This document shows positions 1 to 6,728 of a stretch of 15,705 nucleotides of DNA, piece after piece; positions within the stretch are counted from its first letter, which is position 1, and every line of letters begins with the position of its first letter. This DNA comes from Anaerolineae bacterium. GTDB taxonomy: Bacteria; Chloroflexota; Anaerolineae; JAFGEY01. Under the pieces are notes generated by a model. That model searched no databases. It was not told where the DNA came from and saw only the letters and a list, made by a program, of their open reading frames with translations. Where the stretch lies: the NCBI GenBank assembly GCA_016929205.1, contig JAFGJF010000411.1:1-15705 (forward strand). The letters are read 5' to 3'. A program made the translations under genes and the position numbers.

Positions 1-3
1 GAT

Positions 4-525
4 GTGACCGAAGAGATGCGTCTGCAATGGGATGCCAGGCTTGCCTCGGGTGAGGCACTGCATTGCATCAATCATCCCCAAACTGAGACGACACTACGCT
101 GCAACAGTTGCGGCGCGCCGATTTGCGTCAGATGTGCCGTGCGCACGCCAGTCGGATTCCGGTGCAGGGCGTGTATCAGCGCACAACAGGCTCATTTTTA
201 TACCTCAATGTGGTATGATTATCCTATCGCTGCTTTTCTTTCGTTGGTGCTTTCTGTGCCGGCTGCTGTGATCGCTGGAATGGCCGGATGGTGGTTTGCG
301 CTGATCATCAGCCCCATCGCCGGGGGGATCATTGGTACTATCGTGCACTGGGCGATCGGCCGGCGGCGCGGGCGATGGATTTGGCTGATAGTGGGCTTTT
401 CTATGGCTGTAGGAACGCTGGCTACAGTGGTTGTGATGCCGCGCGCATTTTTATCGATTGTCATTTACGCCGTGATGGCCGTTGGCGCTGCCGTTGGTGT
501 TTTACGCTTGGGCAGATTGCGCTAG
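4..525 (+). CDS. B-box-type zinc-finger membrane protein
   Basis: The N-terminus carries a Cys/His cluster like a B-box zinc finger: C21, H24, C33, C36, C41, C44, C54 and C57, in the pattern CxNHP, then CxxCxxPxCxxC, then TPVGxxCxxC. About four hydrophobic membrane segments follow (roughly residues 74-95, 96-118, 124-145 and 148-168), with the basic loop GRRRGR between the second and third. Similar N-termini occur on rhomboid-like and other membrane proteins of Chloroflexota and Actinobacteria, but no rhomboid Ser/His catalytic motif is visible here, so the role is unknown. The start is a GTG at the very edge of the window with no visible ribosome-binding site. An ATG at 16 is an alternative, and the frame stays open upstream, so the true start may lie outside. 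recN begins 58 nt after the stop and may be co-transcribed. Confidence 0.75.
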   Translation: MTEEMRLQWDARLASGEALHCINHPQTETTLRCNSCGAPICVRCAVRTPVGFRCRACISAQQAHFYTSMWYDYPIAAFLSLVLSVPAAVIAGMAGWWFALIISPIAGGIIGTIVHWAIGRRRGRWIWLIVGFSMAVGTLATVVVMPRAFLSIVIYAVMAVGAAVGVLRLGRLR

Positions 526-583
526 TGGGCATATCCACACTGCCAAGTGCGCACGTCAACTGACTTTGGAAAACAGGTACGAT

Positions 584-2365
584 ATGTTAGCCGAATTAAC
601 GATTACCAATTTTGCAATCATTGAAAAGTTGCACCTGGATTTCTCTCACGGGTTCAATGTCTTTACCGGAGAGACGGGGGCAGGCAAATCGATCATTATC
701 GACGCGGTCAGTCTTTTGCTCGGCGGGCGAGCAGACAGCCAGGTGATTCGTGCCGGCACGCGCAAATCAACCATTGAAGGCATTTTTTACCTTACCGCGG
801 GCGAGCATGCTGCGCTCGATCCACTCTTGGAACAGGAAGCGCTGCAAAATGACGATGCAGATGTTTTGATCTTGGCCCGTGAGATCCGGGCTAGCGGGCA
901 CAATGTTTGTCGCGTCAACGGGCGCGCCGTACGGCTGGCCATACTGGAACAATTTGGCAGCCAACTGGTCGATATTCACGGGCAGAGCGAGCACCTTTCT
1001 TTGCTCAACGAACGCGCGCATCTGGATTTCCTCGATCGGTATGGCGGTTTGGAAGCGGAGCGGGCTGTGTTGAGCGAACGTGTGCGTGCACTACGCGTCG
1101 TGCGCCGCGAGCTGAATGATTTGATACGAAACGAGCGCGAGATGCAGCAGCGGGCGGATTTGTTGCGATACCAGGTAAACGAGATCCGAACTGCACAGTT
1201 GCAGGTTGGGGAGACTGAGGAACTGGAGAACGAACTGAATCGCCTGGTCAATGCTGAAAAGCTGACGGCGCTGAGTGGCGAGGCGCTACAGATTTTGTCT
1301 GATGGGCAGGATGAACAGGCTTCTGTCACCGATTTGCTCGGGCAAGCTTCGCGTATCTTGAGCAATTTGGCTCGCGTCGATCCACAGATGGAAGCAAAAC
1401 AACAGCAAATTGAGGAAGTGGGATACCAGTTGGACGATCTAGCCGCTGCCTTGAGCGATTATCAGGAAGCGGTCGAGTTTAACCCGGTACGGCTGGAGCA
1501 AGTGGAAGAGCGATTAACGCTCATCCGCCGCTTGCAGCGCAAATATGGCGACAGCGTCCAGGATCTGTTAGACTTTGCGCAGCACGCGGCTGAAGAGCTG
1601 GACACGATCGAGCACAGCGGCGAGCGCATTGCCGAATTGGAGGTTGAACAGTCGGCCTTGTTGCGAGAAATCGGAGTGGCCGGCGCCGTGTTGTCTCATC
1701 GCAGGCGAGAAGCAGGCGCGCGCCTGTCTGCGATGGTTGAGGCTGAACTGGATGAGCTCAAGATGGAGCAAGCGCGTTTTGCCGTTGAAATACAGTGGCA
1801 GCAGCAAGAAGGTGGTGCGGTAGTCGACAACCCACTTCCGGACAGCGAGTGCGCGCCCGGGCAGTACAGTTTCGACAGCAATGGATTGGATCGGGTGGCA
1901 TTTCTGATTGCGCCCAACGTAGGCGAGCCGCTCAAGCCGCTGGCCAGAGTCGCCTCCGGCGGCGAAACGTCTCGCCTGATGCTGGCCCTGAAAGCGGCGC
2001 TGGCAGCGGCCGACCATATCCCGACGCTCATTTTTGACGAGATCGATCAGGGCATTGGCGGCCGGATTGGCGGCGTTGTGGGGCGCAAGCTGTGGAATCT
2101 GTCCAAACCGGAAAACGGCGGGCATCAGGTTTTTTGTGTGACCCACCTCCCTCAACTCGCTGGATGCGGCGATACACACCTGTATGTCGACAAGATCGTC
2201 CAGGGAGAACGGACGATGACTGTTGTCAACTCGTTGGAGGGAGAGGCGCGCATTACGGAAATGGCGCACATGCTCGGCGGCGACAGCGAAAAAACGCGGG
2301 AAATCGCCCGCGAGTTGCTCAAGCGGAACGAACGCCCGGCAGAGTTAACAAAAGAGGTGCCGTGA
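584..2365 (+). CDS. recN: DNA repair protein RecN
   Basis: RecN is an SMC-like ATPase that acts at DNA double-strand breaks. The 593-residue product has the family layout. It opens with the conserved MLxxLxIxNFAIIE start and Walker A GETGAGKS at residues 29-36. A Q-loop region (LVDIHGQSEH) follows, then a long charged central coiled-coil region (about residues 170-400). The ABC signature is SGGE at 458-461 and Walker B is LIFDEIDQG with D485 and E486, followed by the CVTHLPQLA His switch. Length is slightly above the usual 550-580. The frame extends upstream to 482, but homology begins at the ATG at 584, which I chose; only a weak purine stretch precedes it. A strong promoter for the next operon begins 7 nt after the stop. 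Confidence 0.97.
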   Translation: MLAELTITNFAIIEKLHLDFSHGFNVFTGETGAGKSIIIDAVSLLLGGRADSQVIRAGTRKSTIEGIFYLTAGEHAALDPLLEQEALQNDDADVLILAREIRASGHNVCRVNGRAVRLAILEQFGSQLVDIHGQSEHLSLLNERAHLDFLDRYGGLEAERAVLSERVRALRVVRRELNDLIRNEREMQQRADLLRYQVNEIRTAQLQVGETEELENELNRLVNAEKLTALSGEALQILSDGQDEQASVTDLLGQASRILSNLARVDPQMEAKQQQIEEVGYQLDDLAAALSDYQEAVEFNPVRLEQVEERLTLIRRLQRKYGDSVQDLLDFAQHAAEELDTIEHSGERIAELEVEQSALLREIGVAGAVLSHRRREAGARLSAMVEAELDELKMEQARFAVEIQWQQQEGGAVVDNPLPDSECAPGQYSFDSNGLDRVAFLIAPNVGEPLKPLARVASGGETSRLMLALKAALAAADHIPTLIFDEIDQGIGGRIGGVVGRKLWNLSKPENGGHQVFCVTHLPQLAGCGDTHLYVDKIVQGERTMTVVNSLEGEARITEMAHMLGGDSEKTREIARELLKRNERPAELTKEVP

Positions 2366-2371
2366 TTTTGC

Positions 2372-2400
2372 TTGACAAAATCGCGTTTTTGTAGGATAAT
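2372..2400 (+). promoter_or_regulatory. Sigma-70-type promoter of the pheS T-box transcript
   Basis: A perfect -35 TTGACA (2372-2377), a 17-bp spacer and -10 GATAAT (2395-2400) predict transcription starting near 2407. It lies just after the recN stop and ahead of the T-box leader, so it drives pheS and probably pheT. Confidence 0.85.
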
Positions 2401-2408
2401 AGAAACAC

Positions 2409-2464
2409 GATAGAGATGTAATGGCTTGATAGAAATGTAATGGCTTGATAGAAATGTAATGGCT
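2409..2464 (+). repeat. Three tandem 19-bp repeats in the pheS leader
   Basis: Units lie at 2409-2427, 2428-2446 and 2447-2464. The consensus is GATAGAAATGTAATGGCTT. Unit 1 differs by one base (AGAG for AGAA), and unit 3 stops at GGCT. They begin about 2 nt after the predicted transcription start and precede the recognisable T-box elements. Each unit contains an AUG immediately followed by UAA, and the overlapping triplets AUG GCU. In units 1 and 2 that second AUG is closed by UGA. Confidence 0.9.
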
Positions 2465-2813
2465 GTGACGGAGAACATTTGCGGGGTGTTTGCATTGTAA
2501 AAACATCCAGAGTCTGTCAGGGAGGCAAGGTCATAGACTGAAAGCCTTGCCCGGAGGAAAACGCAGTATTCGCTCCCGAGCCGACAGGTGAACGCCCGCA
2601 CCTTGTGCGGGTATGGCAGTATTGAACTGCCGGGCCGAGTGAGTCGTGCCGTAGCCTGTTCCGCCGGCCCAGCGTTAACAGGGCAGTCGATTCAAGCGAT
2701 TCTTTTTAAATCGCCGCGTCGATAAAAGAGTGGACCGGCAGCCGTGCCGGTCAACAAGGGTGGTACCACGGGAGATTGATGCTCTCGTCCCTTTTGGGAT
2801 GAGGGCTTTTTTT
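2465..2813 (+). promoter_or_regulatory. T-box riboswitch (tRNA-Phe-responsive leader)
   Basis: A T-box leader lets uncharged tRNA stabilise an antiterminator and so switch on a synthetase gene. The antiterminator is clear: AAGGG (2756-2760) pairs with CCCTT (2789-2793) and ACGGGAG (2768-2774) with CTCTCGT (2782-2788). They flank the canonical 7-nt bulge TGGTACC (2761-2767), whose UGGU can pair with ACCA-3' of tRNA. A stem III hairpin (2734-2740/2745-2751) lies just upstream. Other helices are 2514-2518/2583-2587, 2520-2524/2573-2577, 2524-2530/2545-2551, 2595-2601/2605-2611 and 2615-2620/2626-2631. The probable specifier is UUC (Phe) at 2569-2571, directly before CTCCCGAG, which resembles the stretch that often follows T-box specifiers. 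The 5' boundary and the stem I fold are uncertain. The downstream gene, pheS, agrees with Phe specificity. Confidence 0.92.
2782..2813 (+). terminator. T-box-controlled intrinsic terminator
   Basis: CTCTCGTCCC (2782-2791) and GGGATGAGGG (2796-2805) form a 10-bp stem with two G-U pairs and a TTTT loop, followed by C and seven Ts. Its left arm is the same sequence used by the antiterminator, so the two structures exclude each other. Confidence 0.92.
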
Positions 2814-2832
2814 GTGCCACAAGGAGGACACT

Positions 2833-3861
2833 ATGTTGGAGAAACTGCAAGAACTAGAGTCGAGCGCGTTGGCGGCGTTGGACTCGGTTGCCGACAGCGA
2901 AGCGCTGCGTGCCTGGAATCAACAGTACCTGGGCAAAAAGGGCGCGTTGACGCCCTTTCTGCGCGGCATGGGCAACCTGTCAGCTGAGGAACGTCCGCAG
3001 GTAGGGCGCGCCGTCAACGACGTGAAGCAAAAGCTGACCTCGGCCTTTGAAACAAAAGAGGAGGCGCTCAAGGTCGCCGAGCTGGCTGCATCGCTGGCAG
3101 CCGACACCATTGACGTGACCCTGCCCGGGCGGCCTGTATCGGCGGGCAAACTGCATATCACCACCCAGAGCTTGCGCCAATACTATGACATTTTTGCCCA
3201 GATGGGCTTCCAGGTTTACGAAGCGCCTGACGTGGAAACGGATGAATATAACTTTGGTTTGCTCAATATTCCGCTCTATCACCCGGCGCGCGACATGTGG
3301 GATACGTTCTGGGTCGAGAGCGAGCATGATGTTGTGCTGCGCACGCACACCTCGCCGGGGCAGATCCGTTCGATGCGCGAATACCATCCCGAACCCATTC
3401 GTGTCATCCTGCCCGGCAAGTGCTATCGCTACGAACAGATCACGGCCCGCTCCGAGCATCAGTTTTACCAGCTTGAAGGACTGGCTGTGGGGCGCAACAT
3501 TACCATGACCGACTTGATCGGCACGTTGACCGAGTTTGCTTACCAGATGTACGGCCAGGATCGCAAGATCCGCATTCGTGGTTCTTACTTTCCTTTCACC
3601 GAACCGAGCATCGAGGCCGATATGGACTGCATTCTCTGCAAAGGGGAAGGATGCCGGGTGTGCAAGTACAATGGCTGGCTAGAGATCGGTGGCGCAGGGA
3701 TGGTGCACCCGGTTGTGTTGCGCAATGGCGGCTACGATCCCGATGAGTGGAGCGGGTTTGCCTTTGGCATGGGCGTCGAGCGTCCGGCGATGCTCAAATA
3801 CATCATCGATGACATCCGAAATTTCTATGCCAACGACTTGCGGTTCTTGAGACAGTTCTGA
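2833..3861 (+). CDS. pheS: Phenylalanyl-tRNA synthetase alpha subunit
   Basis: This is the catalytic subunit of the alpha2-beta2 class II enzyme that charges tRNA-Phe. The 342-residue product has an N-terminal helical tRNA-contacting region (about 1-90). It is followed by the class II core with motif 2 around KCYRYEQ and EHQFYQLEGL, the Phe-pocket motif FPFTEPS, the Cys-rich strand CILCKGEGCRVCK before GWLEIGGAGMVHP, and motif 3 FGMGVERPAMLKY. Pro replaces the usual Ile/Leu in the last motif. The ATG at 2833 follows a strong AAGGAGG (2821-2827) with a 5-nt gap. A longer in-frame reading from a TTG at 2812 would start inside the terminator and is rejected. Expression is controlled by the T-box leader. 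pheT follows after 152 nt. Confidence 0.98.
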   Translation: MLEKLQELESSALAALDSVADSEALRAWNQQYLGKKGALTPFLRGMGNLSAEERPQVGRAVNDVKQKLTSAFETKEEALKVAELAASLAADTIDVTLPGRPVSAGKLHITTQSLRQYYDIFAQMGFQVYEAPDVETDEYNFGLLNIPLYHPARDMWDTFWVESEHDVVLRTHTSPGQIRSMREYHPEPIRVILPGKCYRYEQITARSEHQFYQLEGLAVGRNITMTDLIGTLTEFAYQMYGQDRKIRIRGSYFPFTEPSIEADMDCILCKGEGCRVCKYNGWLEIGGAGMVHPVVLRNGGYDPDEWSGFAFGMGVERPAMLKYIIDDIRNFYANDLRFLRQF

Positions 3862-3880
3862 GGTATCTTTCAATATTTGG

Positions 3881-3938
3881 GGGTAGGGGCAGGTTTCGTG
3901 CCTGCCCGCTAGGGCGACCACAAGGGTTCACCCCTACC
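3881..3938. repeat. Palindromic intergenic repeat element (REP/MITE-like)
   Basis: The outer arms GGTAGGGG (3882-3889) and CCCCTACC (3931-3938) enclose a hairpin GGGCAGG/CCTGCCC (3887-3893/3901-3907, 7-nt loop) and a weaker second one (GGGCGA with TTCACCC). The element sits between pheS and pheT. From memory, very similar GTAGGGGC...GCCCCTAC palindromes are scattered in many Chloroflexota genomes. Only one copy is in this window, so its repetitive nature is inferred. It could act as an RNA hairpin between the two cistrons. Confidence 0.65.
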
Positions 3939-4013
3939 TGTTGAGAAGATACGTTCTGAGAAATGGCGAATAGCAAACGAGTCGTGCAATTTGCGTTTAG
4001 AAAGGAATAAACA

Positions 4014-6503
4014 ATGCGAGTCCCTCTTTCGTGGCTCAAAGAGTATGTTGATATAGACGTCTCGGTCGATGAACTGGCAACGCGCCTGACACTCGCCGGA
4101 CTGGAAGTCGATTCGGTGGAAAAAATCGGCGAGGATTGGGGGCGGGAATACATTTTCGTTGGCGAGATTATGGACGTGAAACCGCATCCTGACGCCGACC
4201 GGCTGTGCCTGGCGGTTGTCGAGTATGGGGCCGGTGCACCCCTCACCGTCGTTACCGGCGCGCCGAACGTCAAGCAGTATGAAGACGGCATGCCCGACCG
4301 AGCGCTCAAGGTGGCGTTCGCGACCGTGGGAGCATTATTGGTCGACGGGCACAAGGATGATGGCAGCAAGGCGCGGCTCAAGGCCGGCAAGATCCGGGGC
4401 ATTCGTTCCGAAGGTATGGTGTGCTCGGAAAAAGAGCTTGGCTTGAGTGACGAGCACACCGGCATTCTTTACCTGCCTCAAGATGCCCCTGTAGGCATGC
4501 CGCTGGTCGATTATATGGGGGATGCCGTGCTCGACTTGGACATCAAGGGTGCGTTCGGACATTTGCAGTGCGTGTTTGGCATTGCCCGTGAGACGGCGGC
4601 GATCTATGGCAAGCCGCTCAAACGCGATGTGTTGCAGGTTGCCGAAACACATCACGTGCAACTCGATGAGCGTGTCGGTTTTGTCGAACTGGAAATCGCC
4701 GATCCGGATCTGTGCGGACGGTATACTGCGGCGATGGTCCGAGGCGTTGAGGTCAAGCCGTCGCCGTTCTGGATGCAGCAGCGATTGCTCAAGGTCGGCA
4801 TGCGGCCGATCAACAACGTGGTCGACATTACCAACTATGTGATGCTCGAACTCGGGCAGCCGTTGCATGCCTTTGATTATCGCACCCTGCGTGCGCGGCC
4901 CGATGGCGACAAACCGGCGATTATCATGCGGCGCGCCTATGAGGGTGAAAAACTGACCACGCTCGACGACGAAGAACGGGACCTGGATACAGAGATGCTC
5001 ATGATCACCGATGGCGGCGGCTCGATCGCGATCGGCGGCGTCATGGGCGGGCAGGAAAGCGAGGTCAGCGCAGAGACGACCGAGGTGCTGATCGAGGCAG
5101 CCAATTTTCATTTCTTGAATAATCGGCGCACATCGCAAAAACTCAAGCTGGTCACCGAAGCCAGCATGCGCTTTGGCAAACGTGTCGCTCCCGAGTTGAC
5201 GGTCCAAGCCGCGGCGCGCGCGGCGTGGCTGATGGCCGAGCTGGGCAATGGTACGGTCGACACTGTTTTCGGCGATCTGTATCCCGGCAAGCAGCCATTC
5301 CAGACGATCGACTTGCCGTTAAGCCTGGTGCGGCGCATCCTGGGCATCGACATCCCGCTGGACGAGATCGTGCGCATCCTGGAATCGCTCGAATTCCAGG
5401 TTGTGCAATCGGGAGAGGTGCTTTCTGTCACCGTGCCGGGTTATCGTCTGGATATTAACATCCCAGCGGACCTGGTGGAAGAGATCGGCCGGATCTATGG
5501 CTACGATCGCTTCCCCTGCACGCTGATCGCGGACGAGATGCCGCCACAGCGGCGTAACGTTCGCCTGGAAAGCAAAACGCTTGTCCAAGATTTGTTGGCG
5601 CGTTTCGGGCTGGATGAGATGATCACCTATTCGATCGTTGATGCTCGTGATGATGCCAAGCTCGATCCTGGCCGTACCGAGATCGATCGCAGCCAGTACA
5701 TCGCGCTGCGCAACACGCTGTCCAGCGACCGGACGCACCTGCGCCGTCATCTGCTGCCCAGTGTGCTCAATGCGGTGCGCAACAATGCGCGTTTTCTCGA
5801 TCGGGTGGCCGTTTTCGAGATCGGCAGCGTGTACTATCCTCAACCCGGACAGGTGCTGCCCGATGAACCGCGCCATTTGTGCATCGTTATGACCGGTCCA
5901 CGCGAAACGGCGAGCTGGTTGCAGGGACAGGATCGCCAGTTGCTTGATTTCTACGATCTCAAGGGTGTGGTCGAGGCGCTGTGCCAGGCACTGGGAGAGC
6001 GAAACGTGGCTTGGGAACGCGGTTCTTATCCGGCGTACCATCCTGGTCGCTGTGCGCAGGTGAGCGTGGGCGGCAAGGTGGTCGGCATTGCCGGTGAACT
6101 GCATCCTGCCGTGCGAGAAGCGTTCGAACTATCCGCCCAGACGGTGTGCGCGCTCGAATTTGATCTCGATGTGCTCTTGTCCGGATGGGGCCAGGTTTTC
6201 GCCGCCAGGACGCCCTCGACCCACCCGCCGGTATACGAGGATCTGGCGGTGGTGGTCGATGAGGCGACGCCAGCCGTTGCCGTGCGCGACCTGATCGCCG
6301 AAACCGGCGGTCCAATGCTGCGTGAGGTCGAGTTGTTCGACGTTTATCGCGGCGAGCAGATCGGCGCCGGCAAAAAGAGCCTGGCTTATGCACTGACCTA
6401 CCAGGCCGACGACAAGACGCTGACCGACAAGGTCGTGGCCAAGCTGAGGGACAAGATCGTCAAGCAGCTTGGACGTCAGCTGGGCGCGACGCTGCGGGCG
6501 TAA
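4014..6503 (+). CDS. pheT: Phenylalanyl-tRNA synthetase beta subunit
   Basis: This is the beta subunit of PheRS; it binds tRNA and edits mischarged Tyr-tRNA-Phe. The 829 residues show the full bacterial domain order. It starts MRVPLSWLKEYVDI, then an EMAP/OB tRNA-binding domain (about 40-155, VGEIMDVKPHPDADRL). The B3/B4 editing domain follows (about 210-390, GRYTAAMVRGV, RPINNVVDITNYVMLELGQP, GVMGG). Next are B5 (about 432-505, DLVEEIGRIYGYDRFP), a catalytic-like core, and a C-terminal FDX-ACB anticodon-binding domain (about 735-829). Two normally conserved spots differ: residues 173-188 lack the usual NRxD motif, and 384-390 read SMRFGKR where SxRFxRG is common. The ATG at 4014 follows AAAGGA (4001-4006). 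No separate promoter is evident, so it is probably read through from pheS. Confidence 0.97.
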   Translation: MRVPLSWLKEYVDIDVSVDELATRLTLAGLEVDSVEKIGEDWGREYIFVGEIMDVKPHPDADRLCLAVVEYGAGAPLTVVTGAPNVKQYEDGMPDRALKVAFATVGALLVDGHKDDGSKARLKAGKIRGIRSEGMVCSEKELGLSDEHTGILYLPQDAPVGMPLVDYMGDAVLDLDIKGAFGHLQCVFGIARETAAIYGKPLKRDVLQVAETHHVQLDERVGFVELEIADPDLCGRYTAAMVRGVEVKPSPFWMQQRLLKVGMRPINNVVDITNYVMLELGQPLHAFDYRTLRARPDGDKPAIIMRRAYEGEKLTTLDDEERDLDTEMLMITDGGGSIAIGGVMGGQESEVSAETTEVLIEAANFHFLNNRRTSQKLKLVTEASMRFGKRVAPELTVQAAARAAWLMAELGNGTVDTVFGDLYPGKQPFQTIDLPLSLVRRILGIDIPLDEIVRILESLEFQVVQSGEVLSVTVPGYRLDINIPADLVEEIGRIYGYDRFPCTLIADEMPPQRRNVRLESKTLVQDLLARFGLDEMITYSIVDARDDAKLDPGRTEIDRSQYIALRNTLSSDRTHLRRHLLPSVLNAVRNNARFLDRVAVFEIGSVYYPQPGQVLPDEPRHLCIVMTGPRETASWLQGQDRQLLDFYDLKGVVEALCQALGERNVAWERGSYPAYHPGRCAQVSVGGKVVGIAGELHPAVREAFELSAQTVCALEFDLDVLLSGWGQVFAARTPSTHPPVYEDLAVVVDEATPAVAVRDLIAETGGPMLREVELFDVYRGEQIGAGKKSLAYALTYQADDKTLTDKVVAKLRDKIVKQLGRQLGATLRA

Positions 6504-6546
6504 ACCCAAGCTCGTGAGCCGTTTTTGACCGGAAGCAGTATGATAT

Positions 6547-6585
6547 ATGACAATCGCCAGGGAATGTTTCCCTGGCGATTGTCAT
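6547..6585 (+). terminator. Perfect 18-bp hairpin after pheT
   Basis: The arms 6547-6564 and 6568-6585 are perfectly complementary around a TGT loop. Only GTTTG follows, so the U-tract is poor. It probably ends the pheST transcript or protects its 3' end, and could work in both directions. Confidence 0.7.
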
Positions 6586-6643
6586 GTTTGCAGCGTCTTT
6601 GTGTGTAAGGTTAGTGTCAACAGACGTGCCTCTATCTAACACA

Positions 6644-6672
6644 TTGCATATGCGATAATAGTTTGGTATAAT
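6644..6672 (+). promoter_or_regulatory. Extended -10 promoter of the amidase-ABC operon
   Basis: A perfect TATAAT (6667-6672) is preceded by TGG (6664-6666), an extended -10. A weak -35, TTGCAT (6644-6649), lies 17 bp upstream. The predicted start is near 6679. Confidence 0.75.
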
Positions 6673-6675
6673 AAA

Positions 6676-6693
6676 AGAACAGTTTCTTGTTCT
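6676..6693. promoter_or_regulatory. Possible operator dyad over the transcription start
   Basis: AGAACA (6676-6681) and TGTTCT (6688-6693) form an exact inverted repeat with a 6-bp spacer spanning the predicted +1. A direct repeat TCTATCTA occurs at 6631-6638 and 6691-6698, on both sides of the promoter. Repressor binding is an inference from position only. Confidence 0.35.
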
Positions 6694-6728
6694 ATCTAGT
6701 ACCCACTTTTATGGAAAGGGGGATCAAT

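Noticed and set aside
482..583. N-terminal extension of RecN upstream of 584
   Set aside because: The frame is open but has no conserved sequence, overlaps the preceding gene, and RecN homology begins exactly at the ATG at 584.
2409..2464. Possible CRISPR array
   Set aside because: The 19-bp units are directly adjacent with no spacers, and there are no cas genes, so this is a simple tandem repeat.
2812..2832. TTG start for PheS upstream of 2833
   Set aside because: It lies within the terminator T-run, and the extra residues would be encoded by the ribosome-binding site itself.
4335..5207. Long minus-strand open frame (290 codons) opposite pheT
   Set aside because: It is fully covered by pheT, has no recognisable domain and is a product of the codon bias on the other strand. 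The same applies to the frames at 5319-6104, 1568-2269, 3803-4465, 12308-12916 and 13415-14050.
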